Shown here: in pieces, positions 36,301-44,353 of the stretch | How the letters are laid out: each line of letters starts with the position of its first letter | Numbering within the stretch: position 1 is the stretch's first letter | Assembly: GCF_008017445.1 (NCBI RefSeq) | Contig: NZ_VRSW01000004.1 | Location: 62,001-126,000, forward strand | DNA from: Microbacterium mitrae | GTDB taxonomy: Bacteria > Actinomycetota > Actinomycetes > Actinomycetales > Microbacteriaceae | Direction: 5' to 3' | Length of the DNA stretch: 64,000 nt | Position numbers and translations under genes: made by a program | The notes under the pieces: model-generated | Told to the model about the DNA's origin: nothing | Seen by the model: the letters and a program-made list of their open reading frames with translations, nothing else | Database searches by the model: none

Positions 36301-36384
36301 AATTCTCCTCGCATTGATTGACGTCAATACATCCAGTCTGCGCCTCACATTGAAGAATGTCAATATGAGGATTAGGATGGAGCT
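36301..36384. promoter_or_regulatory. Divergent ars promoter with two ArsR-type palindromes
   Basis: ATTGACGTCAAT (36317-36328) is a perfect 12-bp palindrome on the flavoprotein side. ATTGAAGAATGTCAAT (36349-36364) has ATTGA/TCAAT arms and overlaps the arsR -35. For arsR, TTGAAG (36350-36355) and TAGGAT (36373-36378) are 17 bases apart, predicting an RNA start at or next to the ATG at 36385. Confidence 0.65.
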
Positions 36385-36708
36385 ATGACCACCGTCGACA
36401 CCAGCTGCCGCACGTCCCCCCTCGTACCGATGAGTGATGAGTCCGCACAGCAGACGGCACGCACCTTCAAGGCGCTGGGCGACCCGGTGCGAATCAAATT
36501 GCTTTCGCTCATTGCAGCGAGCCCCGAGCAGGAAGCCTGCATCTGTGACCTCACCGCGCCGGTTGGGCTCTCTCAGGGAACGGTCTCGCACCACATGAAG
36601 ATCCTCACCGAAGCGGGCTTCGTGACGCGTGAACAACGAGGCAAATGGGCGTACTTTGGCATCGCTCGTGCGGGGTTCGCTTACGCCCAGCAGGCGCTTG
36701 ACATCTAG
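36385..36708 (+). CDS. arsR: ArsR family arsenic-responsive repressor
   Basis: 107 residues. Winged helix with RTFKALGDPVRIKLLSLIAA, metal-sensing Cys52 and Cys54 in EACICDL, and recognition helix SQGTVSHHMKIL. It represses until arsenite binds its cysteines. It diverges from the flavoprotein gene across two palindromes; the same operator lies before trxB, so this protein and the ArsR domain of the fusion may regulate both transcripts. Confidence 0.93.
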   Translation: MTTVDTSCRTSPLVPMSDESAQQTARTFKALGDPVRIKLLSLIAASPEQEACICDLTAPVGLSQGTVSHHMKILTEAGFVTREQRGKWAYFGIARAGFAYAQQALDI

Positions 36709-36801
36709 GCAAGACTGCGGCGCAGTATCCGCCGCACAGCCTCCTCAGTAAGCGGGAGTTAAAGGCTGAAGCGGCTCCACGAACCGCAAATCGCGTGGGA
36801 A

Positions 36802-36847
36802 ACGAGTCTGGCCCCGAGTTACCTAAATAACTCGGGGCCAGACTCGT
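36802..36847 (+). terminator. Strong hairpin after arsR
   Basis: A perfect 20-bp inverted repeat, ACGAGTCTGGCCCCGAGTTA (36802-36821) and its complement (36828-36847), around a 6-base loop. It lies between arsR and the left end of the integrated element and could stop transcription in both directions. Confidence 0.8.
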
Positions 36848-36882
36848 AATCAGATTTGCTCAGTTTCCTAAACACATCTTGT

Positions 36883-36904
36883 GTGCGCGAGGGGGGACTT
36901 GAAC
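36883..36904. repeat. Left attachment site
   Basis: GTGCGCGAGGGGGGACTTGA plus AC, identical to 52894-52915. It duplicates the discriminator base, the acceptor 3' strand and part of the T arm of tRNA-Leu. It also forms a stem with CCCCCTCGCGC at about 36914-36924. Confidence 0.85.
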
Positions 36905-36966
36905 TGACCTCGACCCCCTCGCGCCGCGAATCTCGGTAGGGCGTTCTACCGCATAAAATCAAGGAT

Positions 36967-37995
36967 CTACGGCATCTGACCTGTGGATAACTCCACCGCG
37001 ATACCCCGACCTACAGGTTGCTTAGCACTTTCGTTAGCACTTTTAACGCCGTGATGGGCGCCGACACCTGGCCCAGCCTGACTCGCGCTCGGTGGCCCGT
37101 AGTGGCGGTAGTGGATCGGGGTGACGCCCATGTAGCGGCGGAATGCTCGGGTGGCGCATCCGCTGTGGTAGCACCAGCCGACTCGTTCGGTGATGACGGC
37201 GATGAGCAGATCGGTCTCGCGGATCAGGCGCGCCATTTCCTGCACTCGCAGCATCGAGAGATACACCAGCGGCGTCACTCCGAACGACTCCCTAAAGACG
37301 CGGGTGAGTTGGCTCTTTGAGAGGCAGGCGTGCGCGGCGAGATGATCCAGCCGCCAGGGTTGCGTGATGTCGTCGTGCATGAGCGCGGCGACCCGCGCCG
37401 CCTCACGGCGAACCGGGCGGAACCTCTGCCAACGCGGAGCGGCGATCCGCGCGGCCCGCTGCCGCGACGTGAGCGGCAGCACCGCGACCGGCACTTGCCG
37501 GACGTGCGGTGCTACTGCTTCGAGCACGGAGAACAGGAGCGCCTGAGCGCGGAAGTAGCCTGCCGCGTCCTGCCCCGTCTCGGTTCGGCTCACGAGTTCA
37601 TCGAGGATCGGCCCCAGACGCGCGAGTTCTGCTTCGCCGAGGTGGAGCACTTGCAGGGGTTCGGGGTAGAGCTTGGCGGCGAGGTCGCGGGCGGCGTCGC
37701 GGTCGGGGATCAGATCGAGGTGCTGCCAGAACAAGTGCTCAATGAGATAGTCCGTGTCCAGCATCAGCGTTGTCGCGGTTGCCACGCCCTCCGGCGTGTG
37801 CCCGAAGACCACTCGTGGGGCGACAAGAGCTGCATCCCCCACCGTGATAGGCCGAGCGTCGCATTCGCCTTGGAGGATCGTCGAGCCGTCACGGATGACC
37901 ACCAGCCGTACATGGTCGTAGGCCGCTGGCGGCACTTCTCGGCGGCCGGTATCGGTACGAGCTACTGCTACTCGAAGCCTGCTTCCTGTGGACAT
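36967..37995 (-). CDS. AraC family regulator
   Basis: 342 residues. A cupin-like N-terminal half (ILQGECDARPITVGDAALV) is followed by a two-motif AraC DNA-binding domain at about 215-310: DDITQPWRLDHLAAHACLSK, then FGVTPLVYLSMLRVQ and VGWCYHSGCATRAFRRYMGV. The tail after 310 is Gly/Ser-rich. Last in a four-gene minus-strand set after the ABC exporter and TetR, 25 bases after the permease. Role unknown beyond transcription control, possibly of the exporter. Confidence 0.88.
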   Translation of the reverse strand: MSTGSRLRVAVARTDTGRREVPPAAYDHVRLVVIRDGSTILQGECDARPITVGDAALVAPRVVFGHTPEGVATATTLMLDTDYLIEHLFWQHLDLIPDRDAARDLAAKLYPEPLQVLHLGEAELARLGPILDELVSRTETGQDAAGYFRAQALLFSVLEAVAPHVRQVPVAVLPLTSRQRAARIAAPRWQRFRPVRREAARVAALMHDDITQPWRLDHLAAHACLSKSQLTRVFRESFGVTPLVYLSMLRVQEMARLIRETDLLIAVITERVGWCYHSGCATRAFRRYMGVTPIHYRHYGPPSASQAGPGVGAHHGVKSANESAKQPVGRGIAVELSTGQMP

Positions 37996-38019
37996 GATGG
38001 ACGCATCGTGATCGGAGGG

Positions 38020-38772
38020 TTATCGGTTGAGTTGGAGTCGCGCCCAGGCAGCGCAGGTGAGTGCCGCGAAGACGATGCCGACCGCGATTGCGAGGGCGAG
38101 CTGGGCGGGAGTCACGGCGGTGCCGCTGCTCATCGCCCAGAGCGCGGGAGCTGCGAGAGGCATCCACCCTCCGGCTCCGGCGAGGGCTCCGACCTGGGCG
38201 ATGATGACGAGAGCAATCGCACCGCCGACCGAGGCGAGCAGCGAGCGTGTCACGGAGGCGATCCACGCGACGGGAACGGCGATTGCGGCGGTGAGCATGG
38301 TGAGCGCGCCCTGCCTGGCGAGACCTCCCCAGTCGTCGTCGGTCGGGGTGCCGTAGCCGAGGAGGAGTCCGAGGGCGAGGATGCCGAGCGTGAGCACGAC
38401 GCTGACCGTGATCGACCACGCGGCGTAGACCGTCAGTTTGGCGAGCGCGATCCGGCTGCGGCTGACGGGGAGCGCGAACAGGCCGGTGATCGTGCCGTCG
38501 GTGAACTCGCGGCCGAATATCCAGGAGAGCACGACGCCGAAGCCGAGGAGTCCTCCGGCGGCGGTGATCTGCGCGGCGCTGGCGAGCAGGCCGTTCCAGT
38601 CCAGCGTCGCCGCAGTACCGGCCTTGGCTGTCAGTTCGGGGTTGCCGTCTGCCAGGGCCGCAGTGATCCCGCCCAGCAGTGCGAGCGTGCCTGCGACGAG
38701 GGCGAGGGTGCCGATCGTGCCGACCGGGGAGCGCACAAGTTTGAGAGCTTCGACACGGATCGCCGCGTTCAT
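38020..38772 (-). CDS. ABC-2 type transporter permease
   Basis: 250 residues with six predicted membrane helices. The opening AIRVEALKLVRSPVGTIGTL and the segment FGREFTDGTITGLFALPVSR are typical of ABC-2 permeases paired with single ATPases in antibiotic or lantibiotic exporters. The ATG at 38772 overlaps the ATPase stop by four bases. Substrate unknown; the linked TetR gene suggests inducible export of a toxic compound. Confidence 0.88.
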   Translation of the reverse strand: MNAAIRVEALKLVRSPVGTIGTLALVAGTLALLGGITAALADGNPELTAKAGTAATLDWNGLLASAAQITAAGGLLGFGVVLSWIFGREFTDGTITGLFALPVSRSRIALAKLTVYAAWSITVSVVLTLGILALGLLLGYGTPTDDDWGGLARQGALTMLTAAIAVPVAWIASVTRSLLASVGGAIALVIIAQVGALAGAGGWMPLAAPALWAMSSGTAVTPAQLALAIAVGIVFAALTCAAWARLQLNR

Positions 38773-39491
38773 CGTGCAACCTCCCCTGCTGTCAGATGGT
38801 GTTCGTCGTCTTCTCGGATGCGCTCGAAGAAGGCGCGTTCGAGGTCGGGGCCGGTGGTGTCGAGTTCCCCGATCAGGCGACCCGCGTTCATCAGCAGCAC
38901 GCGATCAGCGATCCGTGCCACTTCGTCCAGGTGGTGGCTGCTGACCAGGATCGCCGAACCCTCTCCGGCGCGGCGGGTGAGCTGGTCGCGCAGCAGGATC
39001 ACCGACGCGGGATCGAGCGCGTTGCTCGGCTCGTCTAGCACGATCAGCCGGGGGTTGTGTTGGAGCGCGGCGGCGAGGCCGACGCGCTGCCGGTTCCCGA
39101 GGGAGAGACGGCGGAATCGGCGAGCAGCGACCGGCGTCAGCCGCCAGGCGTCCAGCGAGTTCTCGACCCGGCCGGGGTCGGTGCTGTGCAAGAGGCAGGC
39201 GATACGCAAGTTCTCCCGCACGGTCAGCTCGGGGTAGGCCAACGGCACCTCGATCAACGCCCCGACCCCCGCCCAAGACGACGTAGGGGCAGATTCCAGT
39301 GACTCGCCGAACAGTCGTACCGTGCCCTGCTGGGGGCGGAGCATCCCGAGCGCGAGCCGCATCAGCGTGGTCTTGCCCGCACCGTTCAGACCGATCAGGG
39401 CGACGATCTCGCCCGGCAGGGCGCGGAACGTGAGGTTCTCAACGCCGGCGCCGCCTCGGAAGCGCAGGCCGACGTTCTCGAACTCAAGCAT
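38769..39491 (-). CDS. ABC transporter ATP-binding protein
   Basis: 240 residues. Walker A is GLNGAGKTT, the signature is LSLGNRQRVGLAA (variant of LSGGQ), Walker B is LIVLDEPSNALDP and the switch His is in VSSHHLDE. Start is the ATG at 39491 (LEFENVGLRF), which overlaps the TetR stop by eight bases; the longer frame to 39548 lies inside tetR. It energises the adjacent permease. The downstream region past residue 215 is short, as in drug or bacteriocin exporters. Confidence 0.92.
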   Translation of the reverse strand: MLEFENVGLRFRGGAGVENLTFRALPGEIVALIGLNGAGKTTLMRLALGMLRPQQGTVRLFGESLESAPTSSWAGVGALIEVPLAYPELTVRENLRIACLLHSTDPGRVENSLDAWRLTPVAARRFRRLSLGNRQRVGLAAALQHNPRLIVLDEPSNALDPASVILLRDQLTRRAGEGSAILVSSHHLDEVARIADRVLLMNAGRLIGELDTTGPDLERAFFERIREDDEHHLTAGEVAR

Positions 39492-40056
39492 TCGCCGCAC
39501 CTCCCAGGATGTCGAGAGCGCGGGCCAGCGCGTCGCCCGGAGCGGCATGCTCAGACTGCGCCCAATCCAGCAGCGCGATGCTCAATCCGGAAATCACCGC
39601 AGTCGCCGCAACCCGAGCCGCGACCGGGGTCACGCCCCGATCCGAAAGCGCGCCGCTCAGGGCGGTGATCGTCGCCTCACTGTTGCGCTCCACCGCTCCC
39701 CGGAGACTGGTCGCAGCCACCACCATCCGCAGGCGGACACGCAGGGCGGCAATACTCTCGGCATCGACCTCGGCCCATGTCTGCCGGATGCCCTCGGCCA
39801 GTGCCCGCATCGGCGGCTCGTCCTTGGGTCGTGCGCGCACCGCCTCCGCGATCAGCGGATCGAACGGGTCGGCGAGCAACAACGCTTCCTTGGACGAGAA
39901 GTGCCGGAACAGCGTCATCTCGCTCACCCCGGCCCGCGCCGCGATCTGAGCCGTGCCCGTCGCGTCATACCCGCGCTCCGTGAACAGCTCCAACGCCGCC
40001 TGCCTCAAAGCCTCATGCGTCCGACCCCAACGATCCATACTCCAAATGTTAGTCAC
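39484..40056 (-). CDS. TetR family regulator of the ABC exporter
   Basis: 190 residues from the GTG at 40056, or 184 from the ATG at 40038. The helix-turn-helix runs HEALRQAALELFTERGYDAT to AARAGVSEMTLFRHF. First gene of the tetR-ATPase-permease-araC set, so it most likely autoregulates the exporter. Its upstream region contains TGAGTGACTAACATTTGG, a candidate operator region without a clear palindrome. Confidence 0.87.
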   Translation of the reverse strand: MTNIWSMDRWGRTHEALRQAALELFTERGYDATGTAQIAARAGVSEMTLFRHFSSKEALLLADPFDPLIAEAVRARPKDEPPMRALAEGIRQTWAEVDAESIAALRVRLRMVVAATSLRGAVERNSEATITALSGALSDRGVTPVAARVAATAVISGLSIALLDWAQSEHAAPGDALARALDILGGAANA

Positions 40057-40165
40057 TCACATACAGATCCTCAACCAAGACCCTCACGGTTAACCGCCAA
40101 GCCCACTGGCCCACGCTTCCCGCTCTCTACCGAACCGAACACCACCCCTGTTCTTCTGAATGAAC

Positions 40166-40186
40166 GTATCCTACCGTAGTAGATAC
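40166..40186. promoter_or_regulatory. Nested palindrome upstream of the relaxase
   Basis: GTATCCTACCGTAGTAGATA plus C: outer arms GTATC/GATAC and inner arms CTAC/GTAG, 39 bases before the relaxase start. It could be an operator or part of an origin of transfer, which often lies next to the relaxase gene. Undecided. Confidence 0.4.
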
Positions 40187-40224
40187 ATCAGTTGCTATAC
40201 AAGAAATATCAGGTGGTGATCGAC

Positions 40225-43200
40225 ATGCATGGCGGTGTGATCCTGTTCCGGGGAACCGGAGCCGACGCGCGCCGTTATGTCGAGGCCGACCGTTCCCGCG
40301 CGGATGACTACTACCTCGGCGCGGATGCGTCCGTGGCGGCATTCACCGCGCTCGACAGTGAGGGGAATGTGACCGCTGCGCTGGGGCTCGACCCGGAGGC
40401 GTATGCGACGTGGGTGGATTGGGTGAACCCGCTCACGGGCGAGTCGATGGGCAGGCCGCGTCTGCCGGGCGAGGGGCGGCGGGGATCGCCCAGGTTTGCG
40501 GAGATGGTGGTGAACGCCCCGAAGTCGCTCTCCATCGCCGCAGCCCTGCACCCGGAGGTCTCCGCAGCGCTCGACCGGGCGCAGCAGGACGCGGTGGCGG
40601 AGATTCAGCGGTGGCTCGCCGAGCACTCCGTGACTCGCGTCGGGCCGCGCGGGAAGCAGGAGGTCGTGCCCGTCGAGGGGTTGCAGACCGTGGCGGTGTC
40701 GCATCGCACGTCGCGCGCGGGTGACCCGCACCGGCATATCCACTTCCAGGTCGGCACCCGCGTGTGGGCGGCCGGGAAGTGGCGAGCCTTGGATACGGCG
40801 GCGTTGTTCCGGCAGCAGGGCGCAATCCGCGCCCTCGGCACCGCCGTCATCGCCGCGCACCCGGAGCTTGCGGAGGTGCTGGATCGGCACGGCCTCACCC
40901 TCGATCCGGTATCGGGCGAGGTGGTCGAGATCGAGCGGTTCAACGGTGTGATGAGCAAGCGGGGCGAGCAAGTACGCAAGCATCTCGAACGGCTCGAAGC
41001 GGAGTGGGAGGCGGCGCATCCGGGCGAGGCGATGGGGCCGGTCGTCTCCGCCCGGCTCGCGGCGAAAGCGTGGGCGTATGAGCGGCCAGCGAAGAAGCCC
41101 ACCACCCTCCGCGAAGAACACGCCTGGGTGACCGAGCTACGCGACGCCGGCTACGACCCCGAGACCTTGCGCCGGCCTGTGCGTCGTGTGCCGGCGTCGC
41201 TGGATGACCTCTCCGTGCAGACCGTCGCAAGCAGGGCGCTGGATCGCTGCGCGGCAGGGGGTTCGGCGTGGACGCGGCACACGGTGCAGGAGCACGCAAC
41301 CCGGATCATGACCGAGTACGGCGTGCAAGCCGCACCCGCCGAGATACGCGAGTTCGTCAGCATCGCCACCGCCCTGGCGATGGAGGGTTGCTTCTCGATC
41401 CTCCCGCCTGGTGTGCCGACGCCGGAGCATGTGGCGCACCTGACCAGCCTGCGCGTGGTGCAGGCCGAGACGGAGCTGCACGACCTCCTGACCGCACGAG
41501 TACCGAAGCGGGAGCCAAGGCACCCGGACGTGCGCGAGGCGGCACAGGCGCGGGGCCTGGATGCCGGGCAGGAACGCGCCGCCGCTGAAGTCGCCTCCGC
41601 CGAACCGCTTGTGATCGTTGAGGGCGCAGCCGGGGCCGGCAAGACCACCATGCTCGGCGTCGCAATCGAGGTCGCAGCGCAGCATGGGCGGGTGTCGCGG
41701 GTAGTTGCGCCGACGTTGCGCGCCGCACAGGTCGCACAGCAAGAACTCCGGGTGCCCGCGACCAGTGTTGCGGCGCTCGTGCACGCGCACGGCTGGCGCT
41801 GGAACAACGACGGCGTATGGACGCGTCTCGCACCGGGCGATACCGACCCGGAGACGGGGCGCACCTATCGCGGCCCGTCCGAGGATGCACGGCTCGCGCG
41901 GGGTGAGCGGGTGATCGTGGACGAGGCCGGAATGCTCGACCAAGACACCGCAATCGCCCTCCTGACCGTCACCGCCGAGGCGGGCGCGACGGTCGCGCTT
42001 GTCGGGGATCGTGCGCAGCTCGCGGCCGTCGGTCGCGGCGGGGTGCTCGACATGGCCGCGCACATTCGGGGCGGCACGTTCGACATGGCCGAGGTACACC
42101 GCTTCACCGACCCCGCCTACGCCGAGGTCACGCTACGGATGCGCGACGGCAGAAGCCCCGGCGAGGTGTTCGACCAGCTCGCCGCACTCGACTTGATCCG
42201 CCTGCACGACAGCGGCGACGATGCGCGCCAGCACATCGCGCAGCAGCGGCAGGACGGCGAAGCTGTCACCGTCAGCACGAACGACGAGGCCCGCACCGTC
42301 AACGCCCGCATCCGCGAAGAACGAGTCTCGCAAGGGCTCGTCGACGACACGACTACCGTGTACGGGAGCGACGGTCTCCCTGTTGGAGCCGGGGATGTGA
42401 TTCAGACGCGGAAGAACAGTGCCGATGTGGGGGTGGCGAACCGCCAAACATGGGTCGTGCAGCGCGTCGAAGACGATGGGGCGCTCTCCGTGCGCGAGGC
42501 CGGGAACGGGCGGAAGCGGCAGCGCACAGTGCGCCTCCCCGCCGAGTATGTGGCTGAGCACGCGCACCTGTCGTATGCGGCGACCGCCTACGGGGTGCAG
42601 GGCGCGACCGCGGCCGGGTCGCACACGATTCTCACCGACGCCGCCAGCGCCGCAGGCGTGTATGTCGGGATGACGCGAGGCCGCAATGAGAACCTGCTGC
42701 ACATCGCCGCGGAGAACCTGGCCGACGCGCGGGCGCAGCTCATCGAGGCGATGGAACGCGACCGCGCCGACCGAGGTCTTGCCGACGCCACCCGCCGCGC
42801 CGTCGAGGAAGTCGCCGGGCTGACCGAGCACGGCCCCGTGCAGCTCGTGAACGACGAGATAGCAGCCCTCGTGCAGCGTGCGGAAACGGCCGAGGCGCAG
42901 GCGACACGCTGGCAGCAAGTCAGTACCGCCCTTGCCGACCTCAGCGACCGGGAGACGGCACTACGCGAGAACGCACGCGCTACCGAGCAGACCGCACGGC
43001 AGCGGGCCGAGCAGGTGCGCGCCGAGGTCACCGCGCCCGTCGTCTCGGCCGCAAGAACGGCACTCACCGAATGGGAGCAGGCCAACGCCGCCGAGAACGC
43101 GGCGGGCGAGCAGATGCGGGCGGCGTCGTGGTTCGGGAAGCGCCGCGCCCGTACCGAGCACGAGAACGCCCAGGCACGAACCCGCGAAGCGCACCAGCAG

Positions 43201-43677
43201 TTGACGAGCAAGTGGGGTGAGCCGCCGAGGTGGAACGAGCGCGTCGATAGCTGGGTGGAGCGAGTGACCCGGCCCCGGATCGACGGCGACCCGCGCGTGA
43301 TCGACGCCGAGCAGGAACACCAGGCGGCGCGCGACGCGCTGCTGCACCGGCCGGAGCGCGCACAGACCGCACAACTCGCGGCATACGCGCGAGCGTTCGG
43401 CGCGGAGACGGTGATCCGCAATCAGCAGGCGTACCTCGCCACCAACCCCGCGCAACAGGCCGCACGAGCCGCGAAGACCGCGAAGCAGGCGCGAGAGGAA
43501 GCCGCCCTGCTGCGCACACTCACCCCTACCGAAGCCGTAGAGAGGATCGAGCAGACCCGCGCAGCGCAGGCCACCCGCGACGCCCAGCAAGCGGAGCGAG
43601 AGCGCGCCCTGTCACACGACTACGGGCGGCACCACCGAAGCGCACCCGGGCACAAAGGCCCGGCTCGCGGCCTATGA
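40225..43677 (+). CDS. MobF family relaxase-helicase (TrwC/TraA-like)
   Basis: 1,150 residues. The N-terminal relaxase has ADDYYLGAD, KSLSIAAALHPEVSAAL, and the three-His metal motif GDPHRHIHFQV near residue 170. The central superfamily 1 helicase has Walker A VEGAAGAGKTTM near 468, DEAGMLD near 565 and GDRAQL. A GMTRGR segment (YVGMTRGRNEN) near 815 is helicase motif VI. The last 250 residues are a long Arg/Glu/Ala coiled coil. It would nick the origin of transfer and unwind the strand. I chose the ATG at 40225, preceded by AGGTGGTG, over the TTG at 40192. Confidence 0.9.
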   Translation: MHGGVILFRGTGADARRYVEADRSRADDYYLGADASVAAFTALDSEGNVTAALGLDPEAYATWVDWVNPLTGESMGRPRLPGEGRRGSPRFAEMVVNAPKSLSIAAALHPEVSAALDRAQQDAVAEIQRWLAEHSVTRVGPRGKQEVVPVEGLQTVAVSHRTSRAGDPHRHIHFQVGTRVWAAGKWRALDTAALFRQQGAIRALGTAVIAAHPELAEVLDRHGLTLDPVSGEVVEIERFNGVMSKRGEQVRKHLERLEAEWEAAHPGEAMGPVVSARLAAKAWAYERPAKKPTTLREEHAWVTELRDAGYDPETLRRPVRRVPASLDDLSVQTVASRALDRCAAGGSAWTRHTVQEHATRIMTEYGVQAAPAEIREFVSIATALAMEGCFSILPPGVPTPEHVAHLTSLRVVQAETELHDLLTARVPKREPRHPDVREAAQARGLDAGQERAAAEVASAEPLVIVEGAAGAGKTTMLGVAIEVAAQHGRVSRVVAPTLRAAQVAQQELRVPATSVAALVHAHGWRWNNDGVWTRLAPGDTDPETGRTYRGPSEDARLARGERVIVDEAGMLDQDTAIALLTVTAEAGATVALVGDRAQLAAVGRGGVLDMAAHIRGGTFDMAEVHRFTDPAYAEVTLRMRDGRSPGEVFDQLAALDLIRLHDSGDDARQHIAQQRQDGEAVTVSTNDEARTVNARIREERVSQGLVDDTTTVYGSDGLPVGAGDVIQTRKNSADVGVANRQTWVVQRVEDDGALSVREAGNGRKRQRTVRLPAEYVAEHAHLSYAATAYGVQGATAAGSHTILTDAASAAGVYVGMTRGRNENLLHIAAENLADARAQLIEAMERDRADRGLADATRRAVEEVAGLTEHGPVQLVNDEIAALVQRAETAEAQATRWQQVSTALADLSDRETALRENARATEQTARQRAEQVRAEVTAPVVSAARTALTEWEQANAAENAAGEQMRAASWFGKRRARTEHENAQARTREAHQQLTSKWGEPPRWNERVDSWVERVTRPRIDGDPRVIDAEQEHQAARDALLHRPERAQTAQLAAYARAFGAETVIRNQQAYLATNPAQQAARAAKTAKQAREEAALLRTLTPTEAVERIEQTRAAQATRDAQQAERERALSHDYGRHHRSAPGHKGPARGL

Positions 43678-43724
43678 GCCAGCGAGGTCGGGCTGCCGCG
43701 GGCGCGTCGCGCCCTTGCCCTCGG

Positions 43725-44126
43725 CTACCGTCCGAGGCTCGGGCCGCCGCGCCCGCCGCTGGGCGGGTCGTGGTGTTCGAACGCATCTGGCGGAGGCAGG
43801 GTGCGACGGTGTTCGCGTGCGGCGTGCAGTTCGCGGTCGAGCAGGCCAGGGTCGCGGACGATCTTGCGCGTCGTGAAGCTCTCTGCGTGCTCGTGTAGCA
43901 GCCCCATCAGTCGGTCGCGTTGTTCGGCGTCCTCGACGGTGAGGAGGTTCGGGCGGATCAGCGCGTCAAGGCCGGAGTGGTCTTCCACGATGGCGAGGGT
44001 GCGGGCGTGGGCGAACACGTCGCCGGGAATCTGCGACCAGTCGATGACCCATCCGGCATCGCGGGCGAGCTGGTTGAAGAAGACGTGCTGACTGCGCGTG
44101 TTTACGTCGCGGGTCGCGTGGATCGA
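43725..44126 (-). pseudogene. Fic toxin, C-terminal half (split by nested element)
   Basis: Reading on the minus strand from about 44126: SIHATRDVNTRSQHVFFNQL, then ARDAGWVIDW and a helical tail to the stop at 43725. This is the segment that starts at the Fic active-site motif HPFxxGNxR, here decayed to HATRDVNTR. The missing N-terminal half is at 48979-49365 on the same strand, and DNA between them is a foreign element. The open frame runs back to 44324, but residues before SIH are element sequence. Fic proteins AMPylate target proteins; this one cannot be made. Confidence 0.8.
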
Positions 44127-44128
44127 GA

Positions 44129-44143
44129 AGCGAGAACTTTTCG
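44129..44143 (+). repeat. Left inverted repeat of nested element
   Basis: AGCGAGAACTTTTCG, 2 bases inside the fic junction; partner at 48942-48956. Confidence 0.6.
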
Positions 44144-44353
44144 ATCTGATGCAACAACCCGTGTTTCCGGGTGTTTTCGGGCTTTGGCGTCGCCAAGCCC
44201 GCGTTTGCTTGCGAGCTGAGCGGTGGAGTAGGGCGCGCCGATGCCCCCGACTGGTGCTCAGCCTCGCGATTCCGTGTGGTTTCGCGAGGGCGTGATCCGC
44301 GTTGCGAGCCATGTCATCCATCATAGCGTTGCGTTAGATGCAATAATGATGGG

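Noticed and set aside
36883..36960. A second functional tRNA gene at the left att site
   Set aside because: No proper anticodon arm or 5' acceptor strand could be drawn; only the T arm and acceptor 3' strand match, as expected for an att duplicate.
37330..39237. 635-codon plus-strand open frame
   Set aside because: It is antisense to araC, the ABC permease and ATPase, all of which have clear motifs. Its translation is Arg/Gly/Asp-rich with no motif; long shadow frames are usual at this GC.
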